From Warburgia ugandensis (Eukaryota; Streptophyta; Magnoliopsida; Canellales; Canellaceae), in the NCBI GenBank assembly GCA_035236585.1, contig CP141137.1, positions 45,530,057 to 45,594,056 of the forward strand: 64,000 nt of DNA. Direction: 5' to 3'. Shown piece by piece: positions 25,250-37,327 of the stretch. The notes under the pieces are model-generated. The model worked only from the letters and a program-made list of their open reading frames with translations. It did not search any database and was not told the origin of the DNA. A program made the translations under genes and the position numbers. Positions within the stretch are counted from its first letter, which is position 1. Every line of letters begins with the position of its first letter.

Positions 25250-26480
25250 ACTCTTTGATTAAGAGACTGCAGAAGAAATTAACAACTTAGAAGAGACTGC
25301 CAAAGAAATTAAGAGACTGCCAAAGGAAGTACCTCTCTTTCTTTTGGAGGTAAAATAACTCTTACCAAAGCTGCAATATTGACTAATTTCCCAATGTACT
25401 TCCTTTATACATTTAAAGATGCAGCTACTATTTGGAATCAAATTGAGAAACTTCAAAAATAATTTTATGTGGAATGAATCAATTCAGTTGAAACCAAGAA
25501 TATTGCATATTTTTAGTTTAAAAAAGAAAAATGTGTGGGTGCCTTGGCATCAGAAAATTGGATGAGTTCAACTGGACAAGTGGTGTTGGAGATTTGGATT
25601 TGGCAGAAAATCAATGTGGAGAGAGGTGACTGTTAACAAATATGGATAGATTTACTCTAGATTTCTTAGAATGTCCTCATTTTTTAAAAGTATCAGCTCT
25701 TAGAGTTCAATGAACTAGACTCATTCTGAATTTACATTTGGAAGTGGCGAGGAGGTGAAATTTTGGAAAATAAGTGATGTCATGAAAACACCCTACATCA
25801 GCTATTTCGAAGTATCATTACAATGGACACTGATGAGCAAGACATGTTAAAAAGCATTACACGTTCTCTCTTGAAGGTGTTACATGCGACATCAGATTGA
25901 CAAGAGAGCTCTTTAGTAGAGAACTTGGTGAGATGAAGTCTTTTAAGTAGTTATTAATCTCTTGCTTTATTTAGCCAAGGAAGAAAGAGGAAAGAGTGTG
26001 GATGCCAAATGCCTCTGGCACTTTCTTAGTCTGGTCATTGCATTAGATCTTGGAATACAAAACTCTTCCCTGTTCACCCCAAGGTCCTACCGAAGCTCGA
26101 TGTCCCACTTTGAGTCCTCTCATTCACTTGGATAGCTACACAATTACTTTCTAACGGCTGGGAATCTCTAGAAGAAGGCTTGGAATCTCCCTGACCGACG
26201 CTATCTGTCTTAAAGAGGCAAAAACCTCAGCTCACTTGATGTTACATTGTCAATTTGCAGCTCAAATGTGGGCATCTTTCCTTCCTCTGTTTGATGTTAT
26301 TTGGGCTTCTCCGAGATCTATTCAAAACCTAATATTGCAATGGTTAATAGTCAAAGGATGAAATCTTTAATCCCCTTAACTCTATGTCCATTTGGCATGA
26401 AAGAAACTCGAGATGCTTCTCACAAACAAAAAACACTTGTCATAGTTGTGGCGATGAGAATCAAAATTGAAGCTGGTTAG
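25250..26480 (+). pseudogene. L1-like LINE reverse transcriptase remnant with zinc-binding tail
   Basis: Translated fragments match the C-terminal half of plant L1 ORF2 in order. GGKITLTKA-like sequence and a long hydrophobic stretch lie near 25350-25430. NVWVPWHQKIG, DKWCWRFGFG and WREVTVNKYG follow at about 25530-25650, and SGEEVKFWK near 25750. The reverse-transcriptase zinc-binding segment CLKEAKTSAHLMLHCQFAAQ lies near 26210-26265. Stops and frameshifts are frequent. The 5' half is not recognisable. Confidence 0.75.
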
Positions 26481-26705
26481 TGGGCTCGTGTTCACGGCCA
26501 TGCACAGTAGTACTCCATTACACAATCCTTGCTAACTGGAAACACATTTGGCTGAGAAACATTTTAAATCTAACCCAAATTGCAAATGGAACACTAGCAC
26601 CGCCGCCTATAAGAATTTGGTGACACAATCCTGAACCTCCTTTAATTGTTGCAGAAGATTGTAAATATACAAGCAATTGGATTACTAAGAAGACTTAGGC
26701 ACCTT

Positions 26706-26708
<3 letters not shown>

Positions 26709-26792
<84 letters not shown>
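26709..26792 (+). repeat. (TC)n microsatellite
   Basis: About 42 TC units just after the LINE remnant. Confidence 0.98.
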
Positions 26793-26795
<3 letters not shown>

Positions 26796-26944
26796 ACTTC
26801 TATTTGTCTAAATTTAGGATATTAAGTATTTGCCTTACTCCTGCCCCCTTAATACTTTCTTTTGATATTCACGATTCTCATTTTAGTTTTCTAACATAAA
26901 AGTAAATGCTTTACAACAATTAAATGCCCAAAAAACCATGAAGT

Positions 26945-27733
26945 GGGTGGGAGCAAGACAATATCGATTGGATTTAGAATATGCCAGCAAGACAAAGTAT
27001 CATGAAATACGAGAAACATATGAAAAAGATATTAGGAAAAGTTCACAAAAAAAGAATTGCAACAATATGAACTTAATCTGTTAATTCAAATTTGTTTACT
27101 AAATGCACGCATGATATTGAAGATTTGATAAATTATTCTTCAAACTTGGGTTTAATTTCAAAATTCATCTTTATTTTGATAAATCTTCCTAGAATTGAAA
27201 ATATGTAAGAATTGAACTTTTCATAAGAAATTCAATTATTTGGAGTGTTTTTTTAAATCTACTAGTAGGTGACAGCTCATGGGTGTGCAAGTTTAACATC
27301 CAAAAAAGAATAAATAAGTAAATAAAAGATGACAGTAGTTTAAATTAATACAAAATCGGAACGGTAAAACATTCTTGTTGTAAACTTCATGTCATCATGT
27401 TGGATTATCATTCATCCATGTGCTAAATGAACGGTGGAGATCAGTATACGCATGTATCAAGGTTCGGTAGGAGTGCGGCTCTATTTCCTATAATAAGAAA
27501 GCATATTTTACAAACATATATCAGATAAGCACAAGGCCGAATGAATTATCCTCCTGAGCACGGAAGTTTAAATAATAATTTTGCCATCTCCAAAATTTCT
27601 ATATCGATAGTGACGAAGGTTGAGACTGCAAAACATCAACAGAGATAATGGCCTCAAAGAAAGGGAAGACGATGGCCAGGACTATGGTGATCATTGTAAT
27701 TGCCATCCATGTCGCGAGGGTCATGGTTTTTCG
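26945..27733 (+). repeat. Upstream unit of a promoter and first-exon tandem duplication
   Basis: This unit matches 27812-28499 over most of its length. It includes TTGATAAATTATTCTTCAAA, GAGATCAGTATACGCATGTA, a CGGAAGTTTAAATAATAATTTTG block and the start of the polyamine oxidase signal-peptide exon. It carries about 100 extra bases near 27298-27415. Homology stops after GGTCATG near 27729, inside the copied exon. Confidence 0.85.
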
Positions 27734-27794
27734 GGCATTTAGTTGTTGTAAAGTGCTGACTTTTATATTAAAAAAACTAAAAGGAAAATCATAA
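27648..27794 (+). pseudogene. Orphan copy of polyamine oxidase exon 1 (48-codon frame)
   Basis: The ATG context and first ~27 codons match the real exon 1 at 28420. The copy encodes MASKKGKTMARTMVIIVIAI, a secretion-signal-like start, and diverges after the HVARVM position. The frame then runs to a stop at 27792 and lacks the FAD-binding motif and a matching donor site. It could be transcribed as an alternative first exon or a micro-ORF, but it is most simply a by-product of the duplication. Confidence 0.65.
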
Positions 27795-27811
27795 ATACCA
27801 AAAGAAACCAT

Positions 27812-28499
27812 TAAGGGGAGAGGAGTGAGGCAAATATGGTTTGGTTTGAAATATGCTGGCTAGGCAAAATATCGTCAAATTAGGAAAACATATGAAAAAT
27901 ATATCAGAAAAAGTTCAGGGAAAGAGAAATGCAATAATATGAACTTAATCTATTGATTCAAATTCATTTACTAAATCTATAAATGATATTTGAGGATTTG
28001 ATAAATTATTCTTCAAACTTGAGTTTAATTTCAAAATTCATCTTTAATTTGGTAAGTCTGCCCAGAATTGAAATATGTAAGAACTGAATTTTTCAGAAGA
28101 ATTTCAATTATTTGGAGTCTTTTGTAACTCTACTGGGAGGTGACGGATAAAATTAAGGCGCTGATAGGTGTGCGAATTCAACATCCATGTGCTAAATCGA
28201 TGGTGGAGATCAGTATACGCATGTACCGAGGTTCGGTAGGTAGCGTAGCTCTGTTTCCGATAAGAAGAAAGCATATTTTACGAGCATATATCAGATATGC
28301 ACGATTCCGAATGAATTATCGTCCTGAGGACGGAAGTTTAAATAATAATTTTGCCATCTCCAGAAATTCTATATAGCTAGTGAAGAAGGTTGAGACTGCA
28401 AAACATCAACTGAGGGATAATGGCCTTAGAGAAAGGGAAGGTGATGGCTATAACTATGGTGATCGTTGTAATTGCGATCCATGTTGCCGGGGTCATGTC
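27812..28499 (+). promoter_or_regulatory. Polyamine oxidase promoter region, downstream unit of the duplication
   Basis: This is the unit directly upstream of, and including the start of, the functional gene. A TATATAG at about 28369-28375 could be a TATA box, which would give a 5' leader of only about 20-30 bases. This is weak because the upstream copy reads TATATCG at the same place. A 78-codon open frame across the region is closed by TGA in the duplicate and is not considered coding. Confidence 0.45.
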
Positions 28500-31400
28500 T
28501 TTGGATCCGACGGTTATCATCCTCGGTGCAGGAATGTCCGGTGAGTAGTAGTGTATTTGACACCGCTAGATCATGCATGTGTTCTGCCAGTCACCGTCAA
28601 ATGCAAATATCTAAGTACTAAATGAATAACTTTTTCTCGGAATTTTTCTAGGGATATCTGCAGCCAAGACACTTTCTGATGCCGGAATCAAGAACATCTT
28701 GATACTCGAGGCGACCGATCGGATTGGTGGCCGCATTCACAAGACCAACTTCGCAGGCTTATCAGTGGAGATTGGAGCAAACTGGGTTCAAGGAGTAAAC
28801 GGCCGACAAGTCAACCCCATATGGGAAATGGCCAATAAGCTCAAACTCAGAACCTTCAGATCCAATTTCGATAACCTCCCTTCCAACACTTACCAACAAG
28901 TGTATGGCCAGAACAGTCAGTTTCTTGTTTAGCATATACTTATCGATTTAATTACCTTGAGTTTAATGATTTGCATTTGCACTATGCAGAGGCGGACTCT
29001 ATAAGAAATCGCTGGCTCAGCCAGCATTTGATGCAGCCGATGAGCTCTCGGAGTTCAGCAACAATATCTCGACTTTATTAGCTAGGACTAGGGAGGAAGA
29101 CATTTCTGTTCTAGTCTCCCAACGTCTTCATAACCGGTACGTCCGTAGTCATATAAGCACCAATATTGATGAGTGACAAGTCAGTTCTGATTCGGTTGAC
29201 CGCCTACCAACTCAATGTCGACTCAAGACTGATGACTGAGTTATGGCAAACTCCATTAACCACCCAGGCCGTCAGCTTTACTCCAGACCAATCCAACGAG
29301 TCAAGCCTATTGGATCTGATAGAGTGCATATCATTTTTATTCTTTTTTCTATTTTTTGTGCATTTTGAATGGCGAGAGAACCTACTGTTAGGCTTGAATG
29401 GTGAGCATATTGGAACCCTAAAAGCCATTTTTAGTCTTTTTTGAATGGATGTTATGGACTTTTTATTCGTTTTTCTTTCTTTCAAAGGCGATCAAACATC
29501 CTCTGATCGAGTGTCTATTTACATTATACTATAGGGCTTTCATATTTTTTCCCATGTTCTTTCTTTAAATGCATGGTTCAAATTTTTACCCTTGGATGTA
29601 CTTTTGCAGGGTTCCATCCACACCCATAGAAATGGCAATCGATTATTACCACTACGACTATGAGTTCGCCGAGCCACCTCGTGTAACGAGTCTCCAAAAC
29701 ACTGACCCATTGCCAACGTTTGAGAATTTTGGTGAGGATAATTACTTTGTAGCAGATGGTAGAGGCTACGAAAGCGTTGTGTATTATGTAGCAAAGCAGT
29801 TCCTTGCCACAAACTCGGCCGGAAGAATCACAGATTCCAGACTCAAGCTCAAAAAGGTGAACTCTATAGCATAGTAGAATTACATAAAAATTCTTCCAGG
29901 GATTAGTGGTGAAATGGACCATATTACTCTTAGTGGAGCTTGGGCTGAGCTGAGATGAAATGATATCTCCTCATCTCACTGTTAGTGATGCTTGAAATGA
30001 GATGAGATGAAAATTATCTCATCTTAACTTGCAGTCAATTAAGTTGAATTTGATCATCTCACTTCATCTCATGTCAAATTTAGTCAGCTCCAGCCAAATT
30101 AAGTTATCTCAAGCTATATCTCATATAATCTCATTTCACATTTGCTCATTTCATCCCAAAACCACTAACATCATGTTCGTTATTTTGGATTCTATATATA
30201 AGTTGTTAATTGTTTTAGGTTATTCTTTTAGATGGCTCGTTTTAGGTGGTAGGTGTTCTCATGTCGGATAAGGAAAACTTGCACAGGATTGACTGATTAA
30301 ACTAAGTAGAATCTTTTTTTTAATGGTACCCTATAAACTAAATAGACTATTGGAGACCTAAAAAGTACAAAGTTTGTTTTATATTATGAATGGTTCAGAC
30401 AACCTAGATCTACTTAGAGTTATAGCAGCTCTAATAAGAAAAAACAAGGGCATATATATCACTACTCACTATATAAAATGAATGAGCATATTTAATTTTC
30501 AAGTGGAAAACATAAGAATGCGAAAGAATAATTGAGTCTCAGTCTATTCAATTATCTAAACCATTTATGTTATATCATGCGAAGTATCATCAAATGATGG
30601 AAAATTTTTGTGTATGATTAATTCAGATCACATCCATCTAGATAAACTGTTTGGATCCTTGAAAGGGTATTCCAAATTTCGCCATCTTCCCATGCGCTTC
30701 TTAGTTCCAACAAAAGGAACAATTACTTCTTCTAGGATTTAATTTTTCAAAGTTCTGATAAATGTAGACATCTAAAAGAATTTAAAGGAGGCTCAAGTTT
30801 TTTGTTTTCTTTTTCTAGATCCAACTCATTTATCTTGTTTACGCTCCCATTTTTAGCCTGTTTGCACAAAATCGTGCTCATCTACAAATTTTAACCACTG
30901 GTTTTTCTACTTCTAAACATAAAATGATTTTTATTTAAATCGCAATCAAACATATGCTCAAAAATCTAATCAAAATAATTTTTGAACTGTCAGCAATCTA
31001 AGAAAGCGTGAACAAGTTTTATGGGTTAGACCTTCATTAAATATTACCTAAAAAATATAGATATTTTTTAAAAAGACTAGGAGTCCACTTGTAAACTACT
31101 TTTAGGTGTCTACGTTTACGAAGACTCGTAATTTTCATCACCTACATCCAGAAACTAATAGCATGCACATGCATAAAAAGGTTTTGAGTGCAACATGCCA
31201 ACACATATATTATTGACCATTGTGGTCTGCCCCTTCTTCGGAGCCTCCATATACGAAAGCTTCATGTACCGAGCCTACCCTTTGTTGGTTGAATACGAGT
31301 CAATTAGGCCGAATCAATAGAATAGTTAAAAACTGAAAGTGGGTTGTTCGGCAATAGAATAATAAACCTGGGCAATTTTATAGTATTAAAAAAAAAAGGA

Positions 31401-34400
31401 CAATATGAAGTTATCTTATATAAGGAATGATAGCATAGCGACGTTGTAGTGTTGCTTTCTTTTGTATGCCAGCCCCTCGGCTGATCAAGCTTGTCCGTAA
31501 AATTTCTCTCTAGCTCCAGATATATTTTATACCAAATATGAAAGTGATTAGATGATTACAACCTTCTAAAACTCTACTTTTTAGTAGTTCATTAAAAACC
31601 CTTTTTCAGATTCTAGGCTCATACATTTCTCTCTGTTTTCGAAGCAAAATCAGAACATTCAAATGAATGGGTCCGATTAACTAGGGTTGGAGCCATCATG
31701 CAAAAGAGGGTGATACTAGTGTCGCACACTATGCTATTATTCCTGGTCTATAATATTTCCACGTGCTTGGTGCTAGGAAAAATATATGAAAATTTTAGTC
31801 TCATAATCCTTCACCCATGTCCAAAGATTACATGTGAAGTCCGTTGGGGATCAAAGACGTTCACTTTCTCCTCCATCTTAAGCTAAGCTAACTGCACTAT
31901 GAGATGCAGTTTAGCAAAGTACCATTGCATGATTAAAATTGTTCATCTCATTGCATCAGCTTCAAATTTCTTATAGGTCAAAAAGTATATGGTATAGTTG
32001 ATTCTAACTTCTAAGAAACTATCCATTATTTATAAGTTTTTAAACTATTTATTTTTTAACATTAGATACTTTTTAAATGCTAAAGTCATCCAAATCATAT
32101 GTTGTTTAATATAGACAACATCTACTGGAGCGATGAAATGTATGAGTCAAATCATTGAAAGACGGGATCCAAAAAATATGGTAGTTAGGTCAGTTTAGCA
32201 TCCCTCAATAAGTTATATGTGTCATGATAATTTTGAAAAACATTAGTCTTAATTTCATCCGATTTACATAGCGAGAAAGAATGTTTGAGATCATCCAAGG
32301 AAGAATTTGAAACACCAAGATGATGAACAACATTTAGTTTTCTCTAACTTATAAAGAATTCTCACATGCAGTACCGCCAAAATGAATAAACGGATTAAGT
32401 CCAATCCAATTTGAGTGGATATAGATTGGGATTTCTGATCTTCAAGAGATCATGGATCAAAAAGCTCCAATCTGCAACCGTTTTGAATGTGGATCACAAA
32501 TTTATAGTTATCCCATCCATCCTACTTCAGTTATATAGATTGTAGATGTTGGCTTCTTTTGAAAGATCTAAATCGTTAATCTTGTTTAGAAACTCTTATA
32601 TTGGCTAGATGCCAAATTTCAAGAACAACAAATTCTTATAAATTAAGTTGTAGAGTTGAAATTAGAGCTATTAATTTTTTCTTTTTTCAAAAAATAAAAT
32701 AGCAGCTAGGATAATCACAATATTTTTATGATTCACCTATTTGGAATGCCGAACAAGATTAAGTATTTAAATCTTTCAAAAAGAAGTTAAAATCTACTAT
32801 TTATATCATTTCTAATTTAATTTCTCAAATTACCCTTTTAACCAGATTTTTCCAGATATCTGTAGAATCCATACTTATTACGGATTTAATGCAATGGATT
32901 AATTCGATCCAGTTTTTATCTGCTGATCGAATTTATCCAATCCATATCTGTAGACTATAAACGAACAAACGGATATTTGCAAATTTTTATTTATTTTGCC
33001 AACTCTACTTGTATGGTGTTTGCTTAAATTGATCACTTGACCAGCTTCAAGTAGATGTAGGGCCAAGAGGCCCCAGACATTTGTGATTCAAACTGCTCAT
33101 CATCTGCACCGTATGTTAGCATTGCATAAGCAAAAGGCATCACGTAGACTGCTGTACCTTTTTTTAAATGTTGGAGACTGCTATCCTGGAAATCCAAAAA
33201 GAGGCTCGTTGAATTTTAACCAATCAAATAAATAGTTTAATTTTTTCGGTGACGGGCTACAACATGTACTGTCTGGCGCGCCCAACCCGTAGACCCTGAA
33301 TATTTTTTACTAAAACTACAATACTAATTAAGTCGGCTGAAAGGCTTTCTAGTGCATGCATCTTCACTTAAGAGTTAACTAATAGTTAACTAGTAAATGG
33401 CGCAAGTATTATAAGCTACCAGAGCAATAGCGAGCTACTAAGTTACATATTTCTTGAGGAAAATGGGCCAGCGGATAAATTAGCGAATTATGCTATTAAA
33501 TTGGATGACCATAATGTTGAGTTGATGAATCCCTATTTTTAACTTTAATGACATTTTTAAAGCTCTATCTACAATATTAACTCTTTCATCAAAACAAGAA
33601 AAGATGGCAAACGCATATGCAGGCACACACACAAAAAGAGAGATTAATATGCGGTGAGTGCCTATGTTTTCTATTATTTTAATGGATTCATCACTTCAAC
33701 TTCAAAGCCCTATTTTTTTATTTATCTTAATTTCATATTTTTCACCCCCTCCCCGTTATTAACATTTTGAAAGTGTATACTTGACTGACAATATGGTGAC
33801 CATTGAGTAATTAAAATTCTGGCCACGGGAAAATTACAGGTAGTGACTGAAATTCGCCACTCGCGCCATGGTGTGACAGTTAAAACAGAGGACGGTGCAA
33901 TCTACAGAGCTGGATATGTGATGGTCTCTGCCAGTATTGGCGTTCTTCAGACCAATCTTATCAACTTCGAGCCAGATCTACCGGTGCGCTTACTATTCTA
34001 ACCTTGTTTCGAAATATGAATTGATGCAGGTCTAATTGCTGGTTTCGAATTCTCGATGGAAAATATCAAACAATTGATACATCACGCATATGATCTCTAT
34101 TGTACTTCATCAAATGTATAGACCAACACCAAAACTAACCTATTTGATAACCATCTTAGCCCTTGATCCAATGGCTACCAAGTTTTGCTTGGACCTATGT
34201 ACACGGTTACACTTCCTACCATCTAATAACATTTATTTTTTCTTTTCCCAGCACTGGAAGATCCTGGCCATTTATCAATTTGACATGGCCGTATACACCA
34301 AGATATTCCTCAAGTTCCCCCATAAGTTCTGGCCGACTGGGAATGGTACAGAGTTCTTCTTACACGCCCATGAAAAGCGTGGGTATTACACGATTTGGCA

Positions 34401-35405
34401 GGTAATTTTTCTTTGGAATACAACTAAATTATTGATTTAACCATGCCAAAAAAAAAACACCAAAATCTTGGATTTTTCATTTTTGGTTATATTGTATGTT
34501 TTAACAATAAAATACATCAAATTACCAAAAACTACGCACATAATCAGTGATTAACGGCTTTTAAAGGAAGCTAGAAGACTATTTTATTTGGTTATTCCTA
34601 TGTTCATTGCACTGAACCATGCTATGAATTGCAGCAACTAGAGGCAGAGTACCCGGGATCCAATGTGCTCCTTGTAACAGTAACCGATGATGAATCGAGA
34701 AGAGTAGAGCAGCAGCCAGATTATGAAACCAAGGCAGAGATCATGGAAGTTCTAAGAAACATGTTCGGGAAGAACATTCCTGATGCAACTGATATTCTCG
34801 TGCCTAAGTGGTGGTCCGATAGGTTCTTCAAGGGCACCTACTCGAACTGGCCGATCGGGGTTAGCCGATATGAGTATGATCAGATAAGGGTAAAACACCA
34901 TCCACATTTCTTCTCAGTACTAAAATGCTTAGCAGTCATTACTTGGAATTACACTTTCTGATTAATACACAAATCACTTACCAATTCTCAGTGAAACATT
35001 AAAAATTTTATGCTAAATGATGTCTTGTAAGTTTAAATAAAATTGAATCAGCTAAGACTAAAAAAATTGTGCTTATACAAAAGTATATTGCTTGAGATTG
35101 CTAACTTTGCTTCTTTTGTTTTTCCCCCATCGTCTTCTAATTAAAGGCGCCGGTCGGAAGGGTATACTTTACAGGAGAGCACACTAGCGAGCACTACAAT
35201 GGTTACGTGCATGGAGCCTACCTAGCAGGTTAGTCTTCTTCAACAGCCATTACATCTATTGTCCAACCTCCTGCTGGCTTTTAAGTTCAATTGAATTTTA
35301 GCAATCATTTATGCTTTCTTTTCAGGAATTGATTCTGCAAATATGATGATCAAATGCATCAAGAAAGGGCTTTGCAAGTTCAATATCTTACCCAAAGAGA
35401 CTTGA
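28420..35405 (+). CDS. PAO: Apoplastic-type polyamine oxidase (FAD-dependent), nine exons, 491 aa
   Basis: I join exons 28420-28540, 28652-28901, 28990-29136, 29610-29856, 33840-33983, 34252-34401, 34635-34889, 35147-35228 and 35326-35405. All introns are GT-AG and the frame stays open to TGA. An in-frame TGA lies 9 bases before the ATG. Residues 8-28 form a hydrophobic signal peptide and the C-terminus (LPKET) has no peroxisomal signal, so secretion to the cell wall is likely. The FAD motif GAGMSG lies at 36-41, [12 protein letters not shown] near 65-76, [14 protein letters not shown] from 190, the active-site pair in AVYTK (Tyr318, Lys320), and the FAD-binding [16 protein letters not shown] near the end. 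Family members oxidise spermine and spermidine to aminoaldehyde, diaminopropane and H2O2. Length fits maize PAO (500 aa). The tunnel glutamate equivalent to maize Glu62 is Gln87 (WVQG). Confidence 0.95.
29930..30168. mobile_element. MITE-like element in intron 4
   Basis: Imperfect terminal inverted repeats are visible: TTAGTGGAGCTTGGGCTGAG at the left and, read inverted from the right, TTAGTGGTTTTGGGATGAAA. The interior is a run of GAGATGA-type phrases on both strands that could fold back. A target duplication was not clear. The family is not identified. Confidence 0.5.
31180..31285 (+). mobile_element. Au-type SINE remnant in intron 4
   Basis: CCATTGTGGTCTGCCCCTTC, then CGAAAGCTTCATGTACCGAG and a CCCTTTG end match the 3' half of the SINE at 14815-14992. 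The 5' half is missing or unrecognisable. Confidence 0.6.
31877..32130 (+). repeat. Dispersed ~260-bp repeat, copy 1
   Basis: It starts with AAGCTAAGCTAACTGCACTA and ends with AATGCTAAAGTCATCCAAAT. A similar segment lies at 36530-36790 outside the gene. It is not assigned to a family. Confidence 0.5.
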
Positions 35406-36529
35406 AGTTGAGTCTGATGGTTCTATTGCTGTATGGGACATGTTATGCATTTGGAAAGACAAAGATTCATAATTCTATTTGACTAGTGGTTATTTGATCA
35501 AAATATGTCATTAAGTGCATCCAAACCATTGAATTACGAAAACGATGATAAGTTATCTTTGAAGAGTCAATCGTCCCATTGGTTGAACCAACGGATCCTC
35601 AGGGATGCGACGGACTTGCATTCTAATGGATCCCAATCGTAGAACCAAAGGGAGTATGCAGGGTAACGCCAAAAGGGACTTTAATTGAACTAGGATCAGA
35701 ATAATAAATAACCTCCGCTTAATAGATTAGATAAATAAAAGGGTAGCCCAGTGCACAAAGCTCTTGCATAGGTAAGGCCAGGGAAAAGGGTAGATTATAA
35801 GGGTCTATAGTACTCAGCTTTATTTTACAATTTGCAGGGAAGTTATTTCCACTCTCAAGCTCGTAACTTCAAGGTCACACTATAACAACTCTATAGTTGC
35901 TATGGCTCCTCTTATAAATTTGATTAAATGCATGATTGCTCAAAATAAGCCACGTAGACTCTCACAAGTGCCAAGTGATAGATGACCGGCGTACGTTCTC
36001 TAACTTTAGACAACAACGATTTTTATGTGTTAGATAAATAAAAGCTTATTGCAAAGAATTTCATGTCCAGGCTTTTCAGGCAAATTAAACCAAGTTCAAT
36101 CCCGTTCACAAGTCACTTCTTAACGAGGGTATTGAGTAGCGTCAACCCGTTTTAGGAGCAAATTACCCTTATCTCTTAAATCTCTCCCTCCTTTCTACCC
36201 ATAGCCATCTTGTTAGCCTAAGTTGAGAACGAAGACACTGTATTATCTTACACGTTTTATACTGTAATAATTATCAATAAAGAGCCAATAAAAAGTTTCT
36301 CTAATAGTGATATTAAAAGAGGAATGTCATTATTGAGTGCAATGGGCATGCATCGTGTTAATTAGACCCGTTCATTTTATATTTCTAATTATGGATGACT
36401 ACTCCAACCAGAGTGTGTTTTGAGAGGTGTATATCTTAAAATAGGATGTCATTTCAATTCACTTTCCTTTTTTTTTTTAAGAAGATTAAAGCATGACATT
36501 GAGATAGATAGATAGAGCTTATTATTAGA
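35406..36529. other. Downstream intergenic segment
   Basis: No further gene is seen. The polyamine oxidase 3' UTR must lie at its start, but no clear AATAAA signal could be fixed. One complete minus-strand SINE occupies 35737-35910. Confidence 0.6.
35737..35910 (-). mobile_element. Au-type SINE, full length, minus strand
   Basis: Read on the minus strand it begins GGAGCCATAGCAAC. GTGACC, a B-box-like stretch, TATAGACCCTT and GAGCTTTGTGCACTGGGCTA follow, and then CCCTTTT. The flanks at about 35719-35736 and 35911-35929 are similar (CTTAATAGATTAGATAAAT and CTTATAAATTTGATTAAAT) and look like a decayed target duplication. Confidence 0.8.
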
Positions 36530-36790
36530 GAAAAGCTAAACTAACTGCACTATAAGGTGTGGTCTAGCGATCACATTTTATGGGGCCCACAAGTATACAA
36601 TCGACTCATTCACTCATTATTCTAGATTTCGATGTCTTATATATAAAAAAGAATGCAATATAGATGATTCTAGCCACTATAAAATTGTACATTTTTTATG
36701 ACGTTTTTTAACTATTTGTTTCTAAGCACAACATTTCATATGCTTTTTATATGCTAGAATCATCAGAATCACATAACTATTTATCTATCA
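36530..36790 (+). repeat. Dispersed ~260-bp repeat, copy 2
   Basis: It matches 31877-32130 at both ends (GCTAAACTAACTGCACTATA, and TATGCTAGAATCATCAGAAT near the other end) with a less alike middle. Confidence 0.5.
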
Positions 36791-36791
36791 T

Positions 36792-37327
36792 CACCATCAT
36801 CATGAAGAACCTTATCCCAACTAGGGATTGGCCACATGAATCTTATTCCTCCATTCCCCTCTAGTATGTATCATGGCTTCATTTAGTCCTAAAGTTTTTA
36901 AATATTTTCTTACCAGTTTTATCCACGTTCTTTTAGGTCTTTCCCTTGCTCCTTTTAGGACCTTCAACATGCATTGCCTCATTCCTTCTAACTTGTGACA
37001 TTATCAGTCTATGATGGACATGTCTAAACCATCTAAGTTTAATCTCCTTCATCATGTCACCTATTGGTACTACTCCTAAATTTTCTCTAATATTTTCATT
37101 CCTAATTCTATCCTTTCTTTTCTTACCACTCATCCACCTTAATGTCCTCATTTTGGCTACATTTATCCTATGTAAATGATATTTCTTAACTGCCCAACAC
37201 TCTAATCCATAGAGAATGTCTGGCTTTATAGACATCTTATAGAATTTTTCTTTTAATTTGAGAGCAACCTACTAATTACACAAAACTCCAGAAGCACATC
37301 TCCATTTGTTCCAATCCACTTGGATTC
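36792..37327 (-). pseudogene. LINE ORF2 C-terminal fragment (3' end of a split LINE)
   Basis: Minus-strand translation gives the typical plant LINE tail: WNKWRCASGVLCN, KFYKMSIKPDILYGLECWAV, HRINVAKMRTLRWMSG, KDRIRNENIRENLGV and LRWFRHVHHR. It ends in a GAT-rich tail near 36792. On the N-terminal side it stops abruptly at the start of the gypsy 5' LTR. Its 5' counterpart is at 51153-52860. The reverse transcriptase core that should lie between them is missing. Confidence 0.88.

Larger units (their letters stand above)
29857..33839 (+). other. Polyamine oxidase intron 4 (3983 bp)
   Basis: It lies between AAG|GTGAAC and TTACAG|GTAGTG, both phase 0. It is far longer than the other introns and contains a MITE-like element at 29930-30168, a SINE remnant near 31180-31285 and a dispersed repeat at 31877-32130. 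No coding frame inside it is supported. Confidence 0.9.

Noticed and set aside
28140..28376. 78-codon frame just upstream of the polyamine oxidase ATG
   Set aside because: The duplicated copy has TGA in the same frame (CTAAATGA near 27423) and the frame spans the likely promoter.
28902..28915. Alternative exon 2 end at GAACA|GTCAG with exon 3 starting at 28992
   Set aside because: It keeps the frame but inserts extra residues (YGQNS). The donor GT|GTATGG with acceptor GCAG|AGG gives a protein segment (TYQQVGGLY) that fits the family better.
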